Positions 1-12,904 of a stretch of 64,000 nt of DNA are shown here, piece by piece. The stretch comes from Lepeophtheirus salmonis. Taxonomy: Eukaryota > Arthropoda > Copepoda > Siphonostomatoida > Caligidae. Under the pieces are notes generated by a model. It was not told the origin of the DNA. It made no database searches and saw only the letters and a program-made list of their open reading frames with translations. The position numbers were made by a program, and so were the translations under genes. The stretch is taken from assembly GCF_016086655.4 (NCBI RefSeq), contig NC_052138.2, forward strand, positions 31,321,403-31,385,402. The letters run 5' to 3'. Each line of letters opens with the position of its first letter. The first letter of the stretch is position 1.

Positions 1-540
1 GAAAGAGGATTGAGTAATATATGAGGATTGATATGTATTGCAAAAAAAAAAAAAAATGAAAATGAAAGACGGAGAGAAATGAGTTCCCGTCATCTCAAAA
101 TACAACAAAACAAACAAGTAGAGAGTAATCGTCATCATTCCCTTCTTCTTCTCCTCATGTCGGAAAGTGATCTTTGTAATCCACTATTAATAATAACATA
201 ATACGAGGCATGCTCTATGAAGCAGATAATGTAGTCAAAAGTTGCAAAGACAAAGTATTGTACAATATACAGATGCATGTCCTTGAAAAAGACGATGCAG
301 AGGGAGTGGATGTATGAAAATCAAGAAGAAAGATCTTCTTTCTTTCCTTTTCACTTGTCATTTTTCTAATACGCCATTGTATTTGAATATACATAAATAA
401 AAGGGAATATGGAATTATTTTTTTTAAATTACAAGTAGAGTCGGCCTTTCATTCAATTTAGTCTCTCGTGCAACAATCAAAAATATAATGTATACTCAAA
501 ATGCAATCATAGTCCTTCTTCCATCTAGGAACCACACACA

Positions 541-700
541 AAGAAATATGTTTATTTATATGTATCAACTAGGGTTGAGACTCGGTAATTCAGATTTAGA
601 CCAATATTTCGGTTCAGAACGTAGATCAAAAATAATGGAGAATAGGTTGGACTCTGTGCAGACGGTAGACCCAAATTAGCTTTAATATTAGACTATGAGA
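541..700. mobile_element. MITE-C fragment
   Basis: Has the family signatures AGGGTTGAGACTCGGT and TTCGGTTCAGAACGTAGATC seen in the longer copies at 18.0 and 36.4 kb. Both ends are eroded. Confidence 0.4.
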
Positions 701-790
701 TATGCATAAAATTAACCGATCCAAAGCTAAGAAGCAAGGTGCGAAACGAAGCCCGCGTGATCAATATTTGTACAAAGTAGAGGTTTACAC

Positions 791-1165
791 CAGTGGTTCC
801 CAAACTTTTTTGAGTTGGACCCTTAATATATGTGGCTAGGCAATATACAATCCCGACACCTTTCGTTGAGAGGTGAACATAATATTTGAACGGCCTTTTA
901 CGTAAATAGATTATTTAAAGCCACCATCAATCCTATAAAGTTCAAAGTAAATAGCCAGCTTTAGGTACTCATTCCTCACAGAAATCCATAATTCGTCAAA
1001 TGTTTTAGAATCCAAATCTGTTTTTAGTGTTGGGTAACATGAAAATTCAATCAGGGGATCTTCCTTATCAGATGACAGAAGATTAGCTGTGGCGATGAAA
1101 GGGCGTACCTGCTATGTAATTGTGGACCATTATCTTCTGGGAAATACTTTTTAAAATGATTTAGA
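791..1165 (-). pseudogene. hAT transposase 3' remnant with terminal repeat
   Basis: Starts at a hAT-type end, CAGTGGTTCCCAAACTTTTT (791-810). Minus-strand translation of about 920-1020 gives DSKTFDELWISVRNEYLKLA, like the C-terminal dimerisation part of ZBED/FAM200-type hAT transposases. Further in, about 1100-1165 reads HFKKYFPEDNGPQLHSRY. The frames do not join and there is no full ORF, so it is an old truncated copy. Confidence 0.6.
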
Positions 1166-1484
1166 AGATATTTATAAAAAATATATCACTCATCATTCTC
1201 ATATTTAAGCCTTGATACACCTCAAAGTAACGTCAATTTAAACTATATTCTGCTTTTTTGGACATCATCTTGTGACCCCCTCCGTTGTGACCGGCAACCT
1301 CCACTTCGGGAACCAATTGTCTATACTTCACTTTATTTGCCTGCTCGAGGTGTCGAGTCGAGTACTTGAACATTAATCTATCTAGAGTTGACATGTTTGT
1401 AATAAAAAAGCTACTTTTAAAAAATAGAGAAGGAAAAACGTTAACTGCGTGTGCTCCTTCTTCTTTTTTGTTCATTATTTAACA

Positions 1485-1735
1485 CGTCGTCCTCCTATTA
1501 ACTTCTCCCTCTGAAGTAAGCATTCTCGCCTATTTTTCTTGTAATTTGTTTTGAAAATGCGCAATAAAAAATATATATATTAACATTATTTTCCCTACAC
1601 GAATGCCATTTTAAATGTAGAATGTTTTCCTCTTTATAGCAGTAATTCATTTTCTCCTCCCAAAATCATGTAAGAGACAGCTGATATCCAGAAGGGTCTT
1701 AATTCAGGCGTACCATATATCTCCGTCGCACCTTC
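1485..1735 (+). repeat. Dispersed repeat H, copy 1
   Basis: Shares a diverged but collinear ~250 bp with 48025-48280: the CTCCCTCTGAAGTA and TTCTCGCCTAT blocks, then AATGTAGAA, TCTTTATAG, AAAATCAT and AATTCAGG. The flanks are unrelated. The function and ends are unknown. Confidence 0.55.
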
Positions 1736-2342
1736 TCCTCGCCCTCTTTTTCCCTTATAAAAATGTCAACTCTATGTATAACTAATTACACACCCTCCAT
1801 GAATTCAACCTTTCAATTCAAATTAATAAGAAGATGAGGTCTGCGAAGGGAGGAAGAAGTAGCATACGTCATGAAGGTACCTTATCTATAGTGTCATAAA
1901 AAGCAAAATCTTGCATTGGAAAAAATATAACAGTACGACCAGGAATCTCTGCAAGGTAACGAACGCGGGCCGCCATTTTGTTTTAAAGGTTTAAAGTCGA
2001 TGTTAACGGAATTTTTATATTAGATCGGTCTAGACCGAATTCATTCAGTGTTCTGATCAAGACTTAACTTTTTTCTAGACCCGCCTCAAATAGTTTATAA
2101 CAGTTTAGATTTTTTTCAGACCGAAACAAAACACTATAAGTGTGTACGTCAATCAAAGTGACAGTGAAGAATTAAAAAATCCCCATTCAAATTAATTACA
2201 TTTCTTTCAAATTAATAATATGATGACTATTTCAAATTATAGTCATCATTCCTCAGGTTGTTGTATCTTCTCTCCTTGCATAAGAATCCAATTAGACAAA
2301 AATGATTTTATTTAATGACTGAAGCTTTTGATAAAGGTGCAG

Positions 2343-2432
2343 CTTGGATTAGACAACTATGAGACGAAGAAGCAAGAACATCATCGACAAAGAATCATGG
2401 ATTTACTTCGCAAACATTACAAGCAGTTATGA
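2343..2432 (+). CDS. Candidate C-terminal exon, charged helix
   Basis: Following GGTGCAG (AG at 2341-2342) a phase-0 frame of 29 codons ends with TGA at 2430-2432. It reads LGLDNYETKKQEHHRQRIM and then a basic end, DLLRKHYKQL. Strongly charged and helical composition is unusual for random AT-rich DNA. The same frame stays open upstream to 2316, so the exact 5' edge is uncertain and the polypyrimidine tract is weak. No partner exon and no repeat copy was seen. Confidence 0.3.
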   Translation, partial: LGLDNYETKKQEHHRQRIMDLLRKHYKQL

Positions 2433-4213
2433 GTACAACAACTTTTTTCGTTTTTGAAAAAAAAAAAAAGACCATTAAATCTCTTCTTGTATAAAATTTC
2501 AATTATTGGGTAAAAAGCAATGCTTTTTTTATATAACAAAGAGTCTAGAAACATATGGAACATCTAGTAAATTTTAAAATACTTTTACAAACACATCAAT
2601 TGAGTAATGTGTCATAACAAGAGAAGTGAAAATGCACACATTTTTAAGCGTGTACAATTTGCTAGTACAAATTACAACTAGGATTTAATACTTTGTACAA
2701 TTGTATCTTTCGCACGCTTCAAAATGCGCTCATTATCACATCCCTAGGCATAAGTAAGGATGTATAAGCCATAATATAAAATAAACAGAATTTTATCAAT
2801 GTTCACAAATTATAAAGACGTCATCAAGAGTTTATATGAATAAAGCAAAGTTTGTATATGTTTAAACTTTCTCTAGTCATTTTTGCATTTATATTTGGAC
2901 TGTGTAGCTACATGATCTAAGAAAAAAATATGAGTGAGGGCTCATTTGTAACAACGAGCGTGATTAGCTATAACTCGCTGTGTGAATGGTTTTATTTTTG
3001 AAATGAAATCTAAAAATTCAAAATATGAAATTTTTTCGAAAGACAAATCAAAAAATTAAGAGGTATTAAAAAAAAAAAAAAAAAATTCGAAAAAAATTTC
3101 AAAAATTTATAGCTATTTTCACAAAAATTAAATTTTTTAAATTTTTTTTCCAATTAATTCCAAAATTCCATATTTATTCTCAAATAATTCATTTGTAATG
3201 GGAAAAAAACAATCAAAATCCACATCCAAAAAAATCCATAGCTATTCACAAAAATTAAATTAAGCTTAGAAAAAAAAATTCAAATATTTTAATTTTTTGA
3301 AGAAATAAAATTCCAATATTAAATTTTCCATTAAAAAAACCAAACTTTCTTTATTTCCACTCCAGACACCCCTGAGTTATGTACCAATCGTAAAATATTC
3401 TTTCAAAATCTCAAGTACCCCATTTTAGAGCCACTGGTTTAAAGTACCGATTTGGTTTGGTTCAACAAAAATCATTACACTCTCTAGGAATTACAGACCG
3501 AAATCTACCACTAGCACCCCCCCCACACACACATCAATAATTAATTTTAAGCATTATCATCATGAGTAGAGTATGAACGGACACAATGATCACCAAAAAT
3601 AGAACTATAAAATGAGGTATGTTTATGTATTTTAATAAAATAGCTACGTGCATATATGAACACGAACTAATTTATTTGCAAAAAAAAACATACACAATCT
3701 AAACCCACCTACCCAATACCCACACTACGACGTACACTCCATGTCGATGTTATTATTATTTATTATTTATTCCTAACTTTAAAAAAATAATATTTGAAAT
3801 AAAAGTGTCCATTTCAGCACCCGTTCAATGTATGAATGAAATAAAAAATGCAAAAAAAAAAAGACACGAAGGTTTTTATTTGCCTTTGGTTTCGTGCATT
3901 TTCTATCTGTCTCATTCTCCAGCATATTTCTTACCAATATAATATTATACATGATTTAGGCAAATCAATATACCAACAATATATCTATAATTATAACTGT
4001 ATAAAATATGACATAGAATGCGTGCAATACTTTTCTAATTGCCCTTTGAACATGATTTTTTTTTTAATTTTCTAAAACTGTTATCATTATGATTTATTCT
4101 TGAAGAGAGAACATCTCCGTATAAAGTAATAACTAGTATATGTGCCCATAGAAGAGGGAGAGGAGACAATGAGGGTTATGTCGAGAGTGTTAAGTGTAAG
4201 TCCTTGCTAGATC
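2433..4213. other. Non-coding AT-rich stretch
   Basis: About 3000-3360 is a low-complexity TTAAATTTTTTGGAAAAA-type block, the inner sequence of the MITE-F family. 3526-3534 is a short (CA)n. Nothing else is recognised; predicted ORFs here are homopolymer artefacts. Confidence 0.5.
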
Positions 4214-4430
4214 CGGAGTAGAATTGGAGCCTATATGTTCTTCTATATCAGGGGTGGGATTTGAGTTTATTTCCTTTCTCTCAAAAGTGTTTGAACTAAT
4301 TTACATTTACAACTATGCTCTTCTCCTCTCAAACATTTTTACATCATGGAAGGTTATATATTATCCAACTCTATCTATGATTTTTATATTAAACTGCCCC
4401 AATTTCTGATTATTATGGTTAATCTACAAA
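4214..4430 (+). repeat. Dispersed repeat K, copy 1
   Basis: Begins GGAGTAGAATTGGAG and shares TTTCCTTTCTCTC, TCTCCTCTCAAACA and the following blocks with 12905-13140. A weaker second copy follows at about 4490-4700 (GATCTAATACGAAG, AACATTCTTCAA). Confidence 0.5.
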
Positions 4431-4489
4431 TTTTTCAAAAGTTCCTGTCATTATTGTTGTGAAGTCCCTGTTGAAGTTTGAGTGATTCC

Positions 4490-4700
4490 TGCCATATATC
4501 ATTGCAATATATGGAATGGGATTTGTATTTAATTATTTTCTCTCACAGCTGATCTAATACGAAGCTATAACAGCAAAACTGCTGGCCTCCCGAACATTCT
4601 TCAAATAATCAGGATTACTACGTTATTTTTAAAATTTTACATCCTAGAAAAGTCATATTTTAAACAACTCTATCTGAAATACTTCAATTTTGTTATATTA
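4490..4700 (+). repeat. Dispersed repeat K, copy 2 (adjacent)
   Basis: Contains the ACAGCTGATCTAAT...GAACATTCTTCAA core matching 12988-13060. It lies directly after copy 1 in the same orientation. Confidence 0.4.
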
Positions 4701-4859
4701 TACTTGATTAAACAGGGAAACCCCGCAAGGTCATTGAGCACATCTAACTTATAACCCTTGGATTATTACACACAAAGTGTACAATCTTTTTTTTTTCCCC
4801 ACTGATAAACCGAAATCTAATAGTGATGCGATACTTTTTGATTGACGTTCGTACAAGAT

Positions 4860-5300
4860 TTTTCATACTACTCCCAGCGATGCTCCAATCTCTGTAACCT
4901 GTCTCCAAATATTAATCAGCGTTTTTCTCTGCAAAATAATTGTTCACGAGACAATTTTTGTTTTTGGATCAATCAATCCGAGTTGGATTGACTTAGACGT
5001 GCAAAAGTTGAACACAACTAGTCTTAATATATCTACCATTGTCGGAATTGATATAAAGGTTACACGTGCAAAAACAAATAATTCAATACCAGTTTGATAA
5101 TCAACTTGGTCCATTTTTACAAAAGCAGTCACATCAACTGAGACAAAGTACTGTTATATAACAACTATGCATCCAAAATGGCTGAAACTTTGGTCATTAA
5201 CTGTGAATGGATGCTAGATAGATGTGACTAGCTCCTCATTTAGGAATACAACCATTTTCACTTGATGTTGGATACTAAACAGACCAAGCTCGTGTATACA
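4860..5300 (+). mobile_element. Mariner-like deletion copy
   Basis: Its 3' half is collinear with the 3' part of the mariner derivative at 37225-37710: shared ATGGCTGAAACTTTGG / ATGGTTGAAACTTTGG, then GATGCTAGATAGATGTGACT, then a TTGATG-x-x-GGA end. No readable transposase remains. Confidence 0.5.
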
Positions 5301-5731
5301 TAATATGATATATTTTCAAATAGAAGCATGGAGATTCATATGACTGTGTACCGTGTTATTAATAAAAGAAATCCTCTTTTCTCTTTGTTTCTTACTTTAG
5401 CCTAAACGACTTTCAATCATCTGACGGTTAAATAATAATTATTTTTAAATATCTATTACACAACCATCTATATACCATATTTCTTCTTTTTCCTCGGAGG
5501 TTTACACACTTTTAAGGCAAAAAGATAAAAATAAAAATATCTCTGTTATATTTTGTATACTACAATGATTTATTTAAAAAAAAAAAAAATAGAAACTAAC
5601 TTTGCAAAATTAAAAAAAAAGAACAAATGATTTAACAAAGTTTATTTGTAATACAAAAAAAGAAAAGAAAACTCGTTAAGTAGGTATTAGTGTTGCACAA
5701 CAATCTGGAAATCATATGTAGACCGGTCTGA

Positions 5732-5960
5732 ATACACGGTGTTATCTCACCAGGATAAAAGTTACTATACGTTTTGTTGTCAGGCTCTCGACATTTCTAG
5801 AAAATTCCCTCTTATATTAGTGTTATGAACATTTTGATTTGATTGAATTAGCTCATGTTAAGCTGTGAACAATTCACAACTATTGAATAATAATTCCATA
5901 CTTGGCAAGGATTGACTATCAACTGATTTGGGACCCAAAGTTTGTAAACAAAGCAAGACA
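5732..5960 (+). mobile_element. MITE-E copy
   Basis: One of at least seven copies (others near 21.47, 25.8, 26.5, 27.3, 57.95 and 60.7 kb). Shared blocks are ACACGGTGTTATCTCAC at one end, then TTATTAGTGTTCTGAAC-like, AGCTGTGAACAATTC, AATAATNATTCCAT and GATTTTGGGCCC-like sequence. It has no coding capacity. A MITE-C scrap (5690-5730) abuts it. Confidence 0.55.
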
Positions 5961-6179
5961 TAGTGGTACCACCTGGTGGCAAAATAATGCAACTCCTTGA
6001 ATGATAACATTATACTATATAAAAATACATGATACTCCGCCTACGGTCATTTTTTCTAAATTGCATTGTTTGTTATATGAAACATCTTTATTCAACCTAC
6101 ATTAAGACACGTATTTGAGCTCCGTACCTCAAAATGCTTCAAAATTAGAGTCAATTATATATTTTTAATTAACATTTCA

Positions 6180-6415
6180 TGTTACCTTGACCTCTCGAAA
6201 TTTATTGACCTCTTACTATTATGATAATAAGTGTACCAAGTTTGAGCAAAATCGATCTGTAACTTTTTCCGTAATCCTGATGACGAAGAAACAAACATAC
6301 AGAGGGCAAAATATAACCTCTGCGCAACTTCCTTGCGAAGGTAATCAGATATGAGTGTGTGTTTCTGCCATAGAGGGTGCTAGGAAAAAATTTCTGAGCA
6401 TGCACCATTTTGAAT
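6180..6415. repeat. Dispersed repeat L, copy 1
   Basis: Collinear with 25598-25800: TTGACCTCTCGAAATTTA, AAGTTTGAGCAAAATCGATC, then an ACAAACATACAG-type block, then GCAAAATATAACCT. This motif order resembles a repeat common in arthropod genomes, with a characteristic run of CAGA units that is mostly lost here. I do not know its class. Confidence 0.45.
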
Positions 6416-7254
6416 AAGCAACAAGCAACAGACAGTATATATATCTATATATTTAAAGACCATTTTGTATTGAAAAAAGACATCGGTCCACGCTTTAAAA
6501 ACCCAGACTGGAGCAAAATATCAGAATAAATCAGTCTAGAAAAACCTCATAAGACCAAATCGATCTCGGACCGAACCTCAACACTAGTACATAGGTATAT
6601 ATATATATATAAAATCATGTCTCACGCATGCCATGAAACTATCTCATTAAATAAATCTATGAGAAGAAACAAATTGTATTGATATTAAAACAAAGAGAAG
6701 GTAAGAAAGAAGCAGGAGAAGAAGAAAAAAGAGGTCATGAGAAGACAGAACATGTACCCACAACATACATGGAGGAATGATACATATATGTGTCCAAAAA
6801 ACGTGCTGGGCACGCTCAAGTCATGTTTGACTACATAAATGAAAAAGAAAATCCTTTTATGTACACACATGCATTGAATGTATGGTTTTTTTTTTTTTTT
6901 TAATTTTTAAAAACAATGGAGTAGTTAATATGGGGAGGTGGTTCATCCTCACATAAATCATGACTCGCAGCCGAAAGAGAGAGAGGGTAATAATTACATA
7001 TTGTTTGAAATTTTTGCAAACTTCCATATACACAAACTACACAGAAAAGAAGAAATGCGAATCAGTCATGTGGCGACGATGTTCATCATTTACTGTGAAT
7101 TAAAAAAAAGAACAACGCTCATAAATAACATATTGAGCAAGGATTCCTCATAAGTAACTCATCAGAGCGGTTAATTTCTCATAATGAAAGAACAATCCCC
7201 CCCCCAATAAATCATTGACCGACTTTTGTTCACAAATACATGCATAAAGAGGAC

Positions 7255-7809
7255 AGTAAACCTGCAATCACATTTAATTACAAGGCTTCAATACGTAGCC
7301 AAACGACAGCTCCGACGAAAATAAATACGTTTTATTTTTGTCTATAAGTGTAAAAATGTACGAGCAAGAACTAAAAAAGCAACAATGTTAGTACCAAGAA
7401 GGCCGCAAATACCGTTGACATCCACATCCGGACTGCCTACAACACCAAGAAGTCCATCACAGGCCCATACAGTCAATAAGAACAACAACTTCTGTAGCAA
7501 CAATATGAATGACTTCGGGCCTGCTCCTATGTGACTCTCCTCTGGTCCTAACCTTAACCTCTGTTTAGGGGTCTTGAAGAAGAATGTCTGTTGCATCTCT
7601 CAAGGGGCGTCAAGAGCCGCTAACCTGTTCACCGGCGTGTTTAGGCTGTTATTGTTTGTAAAGAAGGACATATTGACTCAAAAATATATTTAAATAAAAT
7701 ATTTAAACAAATCACAAATTTATTTTGAATTGTCTTTTCTTGACTCCATAAAAATGACGTTTTCGTGATTTAGTCATGCTCCTGCAAGTTTTTAATTCCC
7801 ACTCTGTAC
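7255..7809 (+). pseudogene. Tc1-like element A, copy 1, internally deleted
   Basis: Same family as 33682, 45925 and 62470. The right end is CTGCAAGTTTTTAATTCCCA followed by CTCTGTA; the left end is only partly preserved. The + strand holds a helix-turn-helix scrap (VSTKKAANTVDIHIRTAYN, with Thr/Lys-rich flanks) joined directly to C-terminal transposase sequence, so the catalytic core is gone. The 84-residue minus-strand ORF here is an antisense shadow. Confidence 0.6.
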
Positions 7810-10329
7810 AAAGAGTAATAATATCTTGATATACACGTATTGAATTCGTTTTTGAAGGTAGTTTGTAAGTCAAAGCAATTTAACCCTTTACCGCCGGGAT
7901 ATACATACTTCAAAGTCCCTTACTAAATAAACATGTGTAGCATTATTTTCCCAAGTCTATAATATCTTCTACTTAATTGTGATAAAAGCTAGTTTATGAT
8001 CAATATAAGAAATATGTTTATATGTTAATATAAAAAATATGTTTTTGAAGGAAATGATATATATTTGTCTATGTTTAGAATATTTTTATTATTTTCTAGT
8101 AATTTCTAGTATTATTATTTATAGTCGTCTGCCCGAATGTGCTTTCAAAGCCATGGTACATAGATATAAGTATTAACTTTTTTTAAATTATGTGACCAAG
8201 TGGATCTCAAAGTCTTTTATATATATTTCTTTTATTAAAAAAATATTTTTGATGTTTTTTCATTTATATTATATCTGTATGCCTATGAAAGAGAATTTTC
8301 TTTTAAAATTATTAGATAAAATTCAGGCGGTAAAGGGATATGCCATAAGAGATAACTACAAAAAATTACGTTTACGAAGTCTTACCTGTAGGCTCTACTC
8401 TACATTCATAGACCCAATCAAACCGGACGTGTTAGATGAGCTTAGTTTTTAGCCTAAATCAAACTATTATGATGTGATAGGGATATTAAAGTCATCAATA
8501 TAAGGCACAATATTCGTTACATACCGTAGGCATTTACTCTTACATGGGGATAAATCATTTTCTGTAGTTCTAAAGACGCCCATTTCGTAGTAAAGGAATC
8601 TCTATTAAATAAATTTTCATATTGATTTATCGATTCATGCCTTTTGGATATATATATATATTCAATTAATATATGTTAAGACAATACACAGAAATACAGT
8701 ATAATATGAAGAAATGAACTACATACATAGATTAAGTAGGTACATAATTTATAGCGTCATTACAGTCAGTACATATGTATATAATTTATAATATGTATAA
8801 TGTGTTCCTTAGTTTTGATTTAAAAAGATTATTATATCCTTAAACTAGGAATGTATCGGTCCCAAACATCCCGTTCTCAATTCTAAGGATGCGTCCGAAT
8901 AGGACGCAAACACCGTCAAATAGAGCAATCTTTGATAAATGTCGTCATCATAAATCATTCTTTTATAATCTTAATCAGCCTAATTTAAACTTAAATTAAG
9001 AATATTGCAAAATACTCATGTGTTTTTCAGATAATCAAAGTTTTGGTAAACTGAGATACTTTTTTCCCCAAAGAAATTAAATATTTGAAATTTTCTTCCA
9101 AATTTATTTTTATTTTTTATGAATAGCTTCGGATTTTAGAATTATTTAAAAAAAAAATTATCAAAATAATCAGCCCCCCCCCCCCAAATATAATCCTGCG
9201 GACGCCCTGCAATTTTAATTATCATTTTAAAAATTACCGCGATTCTACTATAAGGATTAGATAAAGGGTATTTTCTAAGTTACCGTCACCCTAATCTTTC
9301 GATCCTTTTTTTGTATTCACATAAGTATTTTCGATGTTTCGTTAAGAACCTCAAATTTGTTTCAACAAATTTATATCAACACTTAGACTTCCTGTAGACG
9401 ACTAACTTACTATTATGAATCAATGAGGTGTTTCAAGAATCCTAATCTGCTTTAGACAGGATGAAATAACCAGCTAAAATTGTGGGGATTTTGAGCATTT
9501 TTGGACTCGTTCTTCTCCGAATTGCAAACCTCTTAACTATGCCTTGTTGAGTACGGTGGAAAGGAAGGTTATTGCTGTTCCAAGAGTCAGGAAGGCTCAG
9601 CTTATGACAGCTGCAATGGTTGCTAGTGATGACATTTGACAAGAAACTGTGCGTTGTACTAGTGATTTTAAGAGGCTTAAGGCTGTCATTCGTCCATATT
9701 ACGGAAATTCTTCATGTTTTTAACATGTATACTATGAGCAATACATCATATTTATTTTTTCACTTTTTTGTAACTTATTTTCCAGAGCAGATCTAAGCCC
9801 CTTTTCATGGAACAATTTTTTACTGAACGACTCTGTACATATGAAATATTCTGACGAATGTCAAATATGGGCGGAATAATTTAAAAACAAAAAACAATCT
9901 AAGAACGTATTGTGAACAAACACACAATGGTGGTGGCTTTTTCTAAAATGCTGACGATTTATTCGTAAATTCTAAGAAATTAGCCCTACTAATACATGTA
10001 AACCATGAACCCCAGTTAATAGGAAAAGAGTAGAACCTTGGACTCAGACTCTAATTCTAAACCTCGATCCAAAATACTTTAAACCTTGTAATTAATTTAA
10101 ATTAACACCCGATATTACAGCCTTAAGTTGCATTTTTGTAACTCTGGGACTTCACAGAATGATATTTGATAAGGGGATTTATCAAGCTCTTAACCTTATC
10201 ACTCCTTAAGGTTGACTGTCTTCCTCCAATTTCAATCCTGTGTATCATGCATTTTTTCTCCTGAACTATTAGGCAATTTTAATAAAAACTTTTTTTTTTG
10301 TATTATTAATCAGTGTAATTGCCTTTGGC
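7810..10329. other. Non-coding stretch with weak transposon traces
   Basis: 9090-9210 is a MITE-F end (CCTGCGGACGCCCTG at about 9196-9210) next to a C-run. A 66-codon minus ORF at 9442-9642 has a basic RFAIRRRTSPKML motif that could be a decayed Tc1 N-terminal domain, but I cannot confirm it. The rest is AT-rich with short (TA)n at 8650. Confidence 0.4.
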
Positions 10330-10850
10330 GTAAATAATGGGCTAGAATCGATCGCGAAAGCGGGAACATGTCTTAATAACAGTCTCCTTTGACATATTCC
10401 GAAATTCCTCCCGGATCCTGGACATCAGCTCGGATTTTGTGCAGCAGAAGGATCTGTTGGTATGTCGATCGATTACGTCCCACACAAAAAGTCCTTGGGG
10501 TTCAGGGCAGGGTAGCTTGAAGCCCAAACACTGGGTATAACCAAATCAAAAAAATAACCATCTGGCAGTCTGACCTTCTATTGTGATCAGTACGCTTTAC
10601 TGTTGATTCATAATCACCTCCAGACACTTCCATTTCCTTCCTTACTATCCAGACAATGGACTTGTCCAGGTGTAAGAAGTTTGCAATTTCAATCTTGTCT
10701 CGTCCAGTGCAGATTGCAAAAAGGGCACTCTACCTTTTCCACAATTGTGGAATAAATACTTTGTTGTTCATAACTACGCATGAGCTCAAATTTCGTTGTT
10801 AAACAACGGTCGCACGCTGTATTCATCACCGAAAACTCCCTTTAACTACT
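10330..10850 (-). pseudogene. Tc1/mariner transposase, internally deleted
   Basis: Minus strand. The N-terminal helix-turn-helix part (GRDKIEIANFLHLDKSIVW, then VSGGDYES) runs at about 10710-10580. It is joined by a deletion to the C-terminal part, reading SSYPALNPKDF and, after a frameshift, VWDVIDRHTNRSFCCTKSEL. The NPxD element is the usual end of the catalytic triad; the first two acidic residues and everything between are missing. Confidence 0.65.
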
Positions 10851-11734
10851 ATTATATGAGCCCCTGATGAGACCCTCTATCAGAGGATATTCAGAGTCTT
10901 GTTCTAAGAGACAGAGTAAGAGGGATTTCCATTAAAAAAAATGATGGATGGAGCCGATGAGAGGGAAAGATCAAAGTTGTCTTGAAAAAAATAATCATGC
11001 TAATCAATAATTTGAAGGTGTGTTCCTAAGGGTGGAGGGTGTATACATTATATACATAATGGGGGAACAAACCCCACAATCTCCCTTATTCCCTTCTCAT
11101 GTATGTTCACTGTCAAGAATTGACTTTCCCTCCACGTACAAATAAGTGTAATAAATTTGTCAGAGTAGGGTATTTATGTTAGAAGTTCTTCTAATAGGGG
11201 AAATGCAGTTCCAAATGACTCACATAATATTTTCATTCTTTGTCAGCATAGGAGTCTGGCGCATGGCAAATGCATACATACATATCACATAACAAAGAAC
11301 AAAACAGTATATAATTGAGTTTTGACGTCACTATACGAATGCTACGAAATATTTATCTTTTCATTCTGCAAAAATAATAAAGACGACAAAAATAAAACAT
11401 TCAGACGTTACCAAATATGGATAAAGAATGTATTGCATATGTAGAATAAAAGATAAAAGTCAAATAATTGAATATTAAACAGTATTTGCCTATACTCGCA
11501 GAATATATATTATTATATTCGTCAATTTTGGAAGAAAAGACAAAAAAGGCCATAAATCTGAAGATATATAAATAAATGAAATAGTCACTAACTCACCCAA
11601 CATTATATGTATAGCAGGAGCATAATTGAAAACTAAATATTTTGAATCTACTTTCGGAAATTAGGGATGCTTCTAAACTATTTAAACTAAACTTTGTGTA
11701 CTTTTTTTATATGCATTGTCATTTCTAATCTTGA
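10851..11734. other. Non-coding stretch
   Basis: No gene or clear repeat. It contains a TGACGTCA palindrome at 11323-11330 followed by CTATACGA, like the motif inside MITE-D, but without the rest of that element. Confidence 0.4.
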
Positions 11735-12203
11735 ATGTAGCCTCCATCGACTTCTATAATGGCCTTGATGCACCGCTACAAGCTATGAAAGTTGCCAATA
11801 CTGTAATTGGAGCACATATACTCATATGCATGGAGTTCCAATACTCATCAACAGAAGCCTTTGGTGCTTCAAGATTCAGTGCCTTTGTCTGACTTACCCA
11901 TGGCCTCGAAATGCTGACAGAAGGAAAAGTCGAGTGGGTTGGCATTGGTAGCGTATGGTGGGCACATTGTGTTCGGTCAGAATTGAATCTTGGTCTCCAA
12001 CTCTGTGTGCCAGTGCACCATCTTGTTGAAGCTCTTCTCGATGTCCATACCGTCATTAAATGGCCTTTTTGACATTGTAAATAGTCTGTCAGCTTGCCTA
12101 AGCCAAATTTAGGATCTCTGTGAGTGTTTCCCGGGTAAAATAGAGCAGTAATCTCGATTCTTTTGTTGCTTTGTGAGGTCATTTTTTGATTGATGGAGTC
12201 CAT
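11735..12203 (-). pseudogene. maT-like transposase, internally deleted
   Basis: Minus strand from ATG at 12203. NKRIEITALFYPGNTHRDPK is the helix-turn-helix start also found, diverged, in the copy at 43198. After a large deletion the C-terminus appears in other frames: NTMCPPYATNANPLDFSF (third catalytic Asp) and KAIIEVDGGYIQD at the end. The 149-codon ORF is mostly out of frame with the true product, so its translation should not be used. Confidence 0.65.
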
Positions 12204-12540
12204 TTTTTGGAGAGGGGTGTCAAAACAATGAGTTTCTCAGATGATGGAACACATTATCAATTCCTCCAATGTGTTTTTCTTATACCTCTCTTTTACAAGT
12301 GTTCAGATTTCAACTACACTCTCAGTATGTGGCCCGTCAACATAAAAAAAGACTGGGATTATTTTTCTCAAAATTTGAGTGTGGATTAAATTTATGTTCT
12401 TGATCGAATATTCGTCAATTTATATCAAAAAATAACAATTCTTTGGATGTGCCGCGAATTGCACATAAAGTAACCAAAATTGATCGTCACAATAAAATTA
12501 TGATAAATAACAGATTTTATTTGAAAGGGGCCATATCGAG

Positions 12541-12785
12541 GCTAATCAAGGTTAATAGAAATACAATGTTATAATGTAATTGGGATTACCAGAATTTTCT
12601 ATTTGATTAACCCTATCGACTGCTGGGCAAGACAGACAGGTTTTGACGTCATATACAACGGTATATCAACATATATAATAGAAATTAAATTATTAATAGT
12701 AAAATTATATACTCTTTGACGTCACTATTAAAAAGCGTGGTGGAAGTCAAACATGAGTCGTACACGCGTTATGCCATAACCAATT
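12541..12785 (+). mobile_element. MITE-D copy 1 with two TGACGTCA sites
   Basis: Begins AAGGTTAATAGAAATACAAT. It contains GACTGCTGGGCAAGACAGAC, then TGACGTCA at 12644-12651 and 12717-12724, and ends GTCGTACACGCGTTATGCCA. It matches 20460-20755 and 45088-45312. Confidence 0.6.
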
Positions 12786-12904
12786 ATGTAAATCCGGTGT
12801 GTTTTTTAGCTGGCCTAATCGGTAGAATAAAGAAGGAATTTCTTTTCCTGTGCAGTTATTATTATTATTTAATTCTTGAGTATTGAACATCCTTTCCTTT
12901 CCTT

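Noticed and set aside
300..400. Short frame ending GVDV with AATAAA about 100 bp downstream, as a gene 3' end
   Set aside because: Only 15 codons and a poor acceptor.
1834..1876. 14-codon ATG exon before GTACCT
   Set aside because: Weak donor, short, no partner; phase agreement with 19642 is one chance in three.
11754..12203. 149-codon minus ORF as a protein gene
   Set aside because: Most of it is out of frame with the transposase remnant it overlaps; the true residues appear in other frames with stops.
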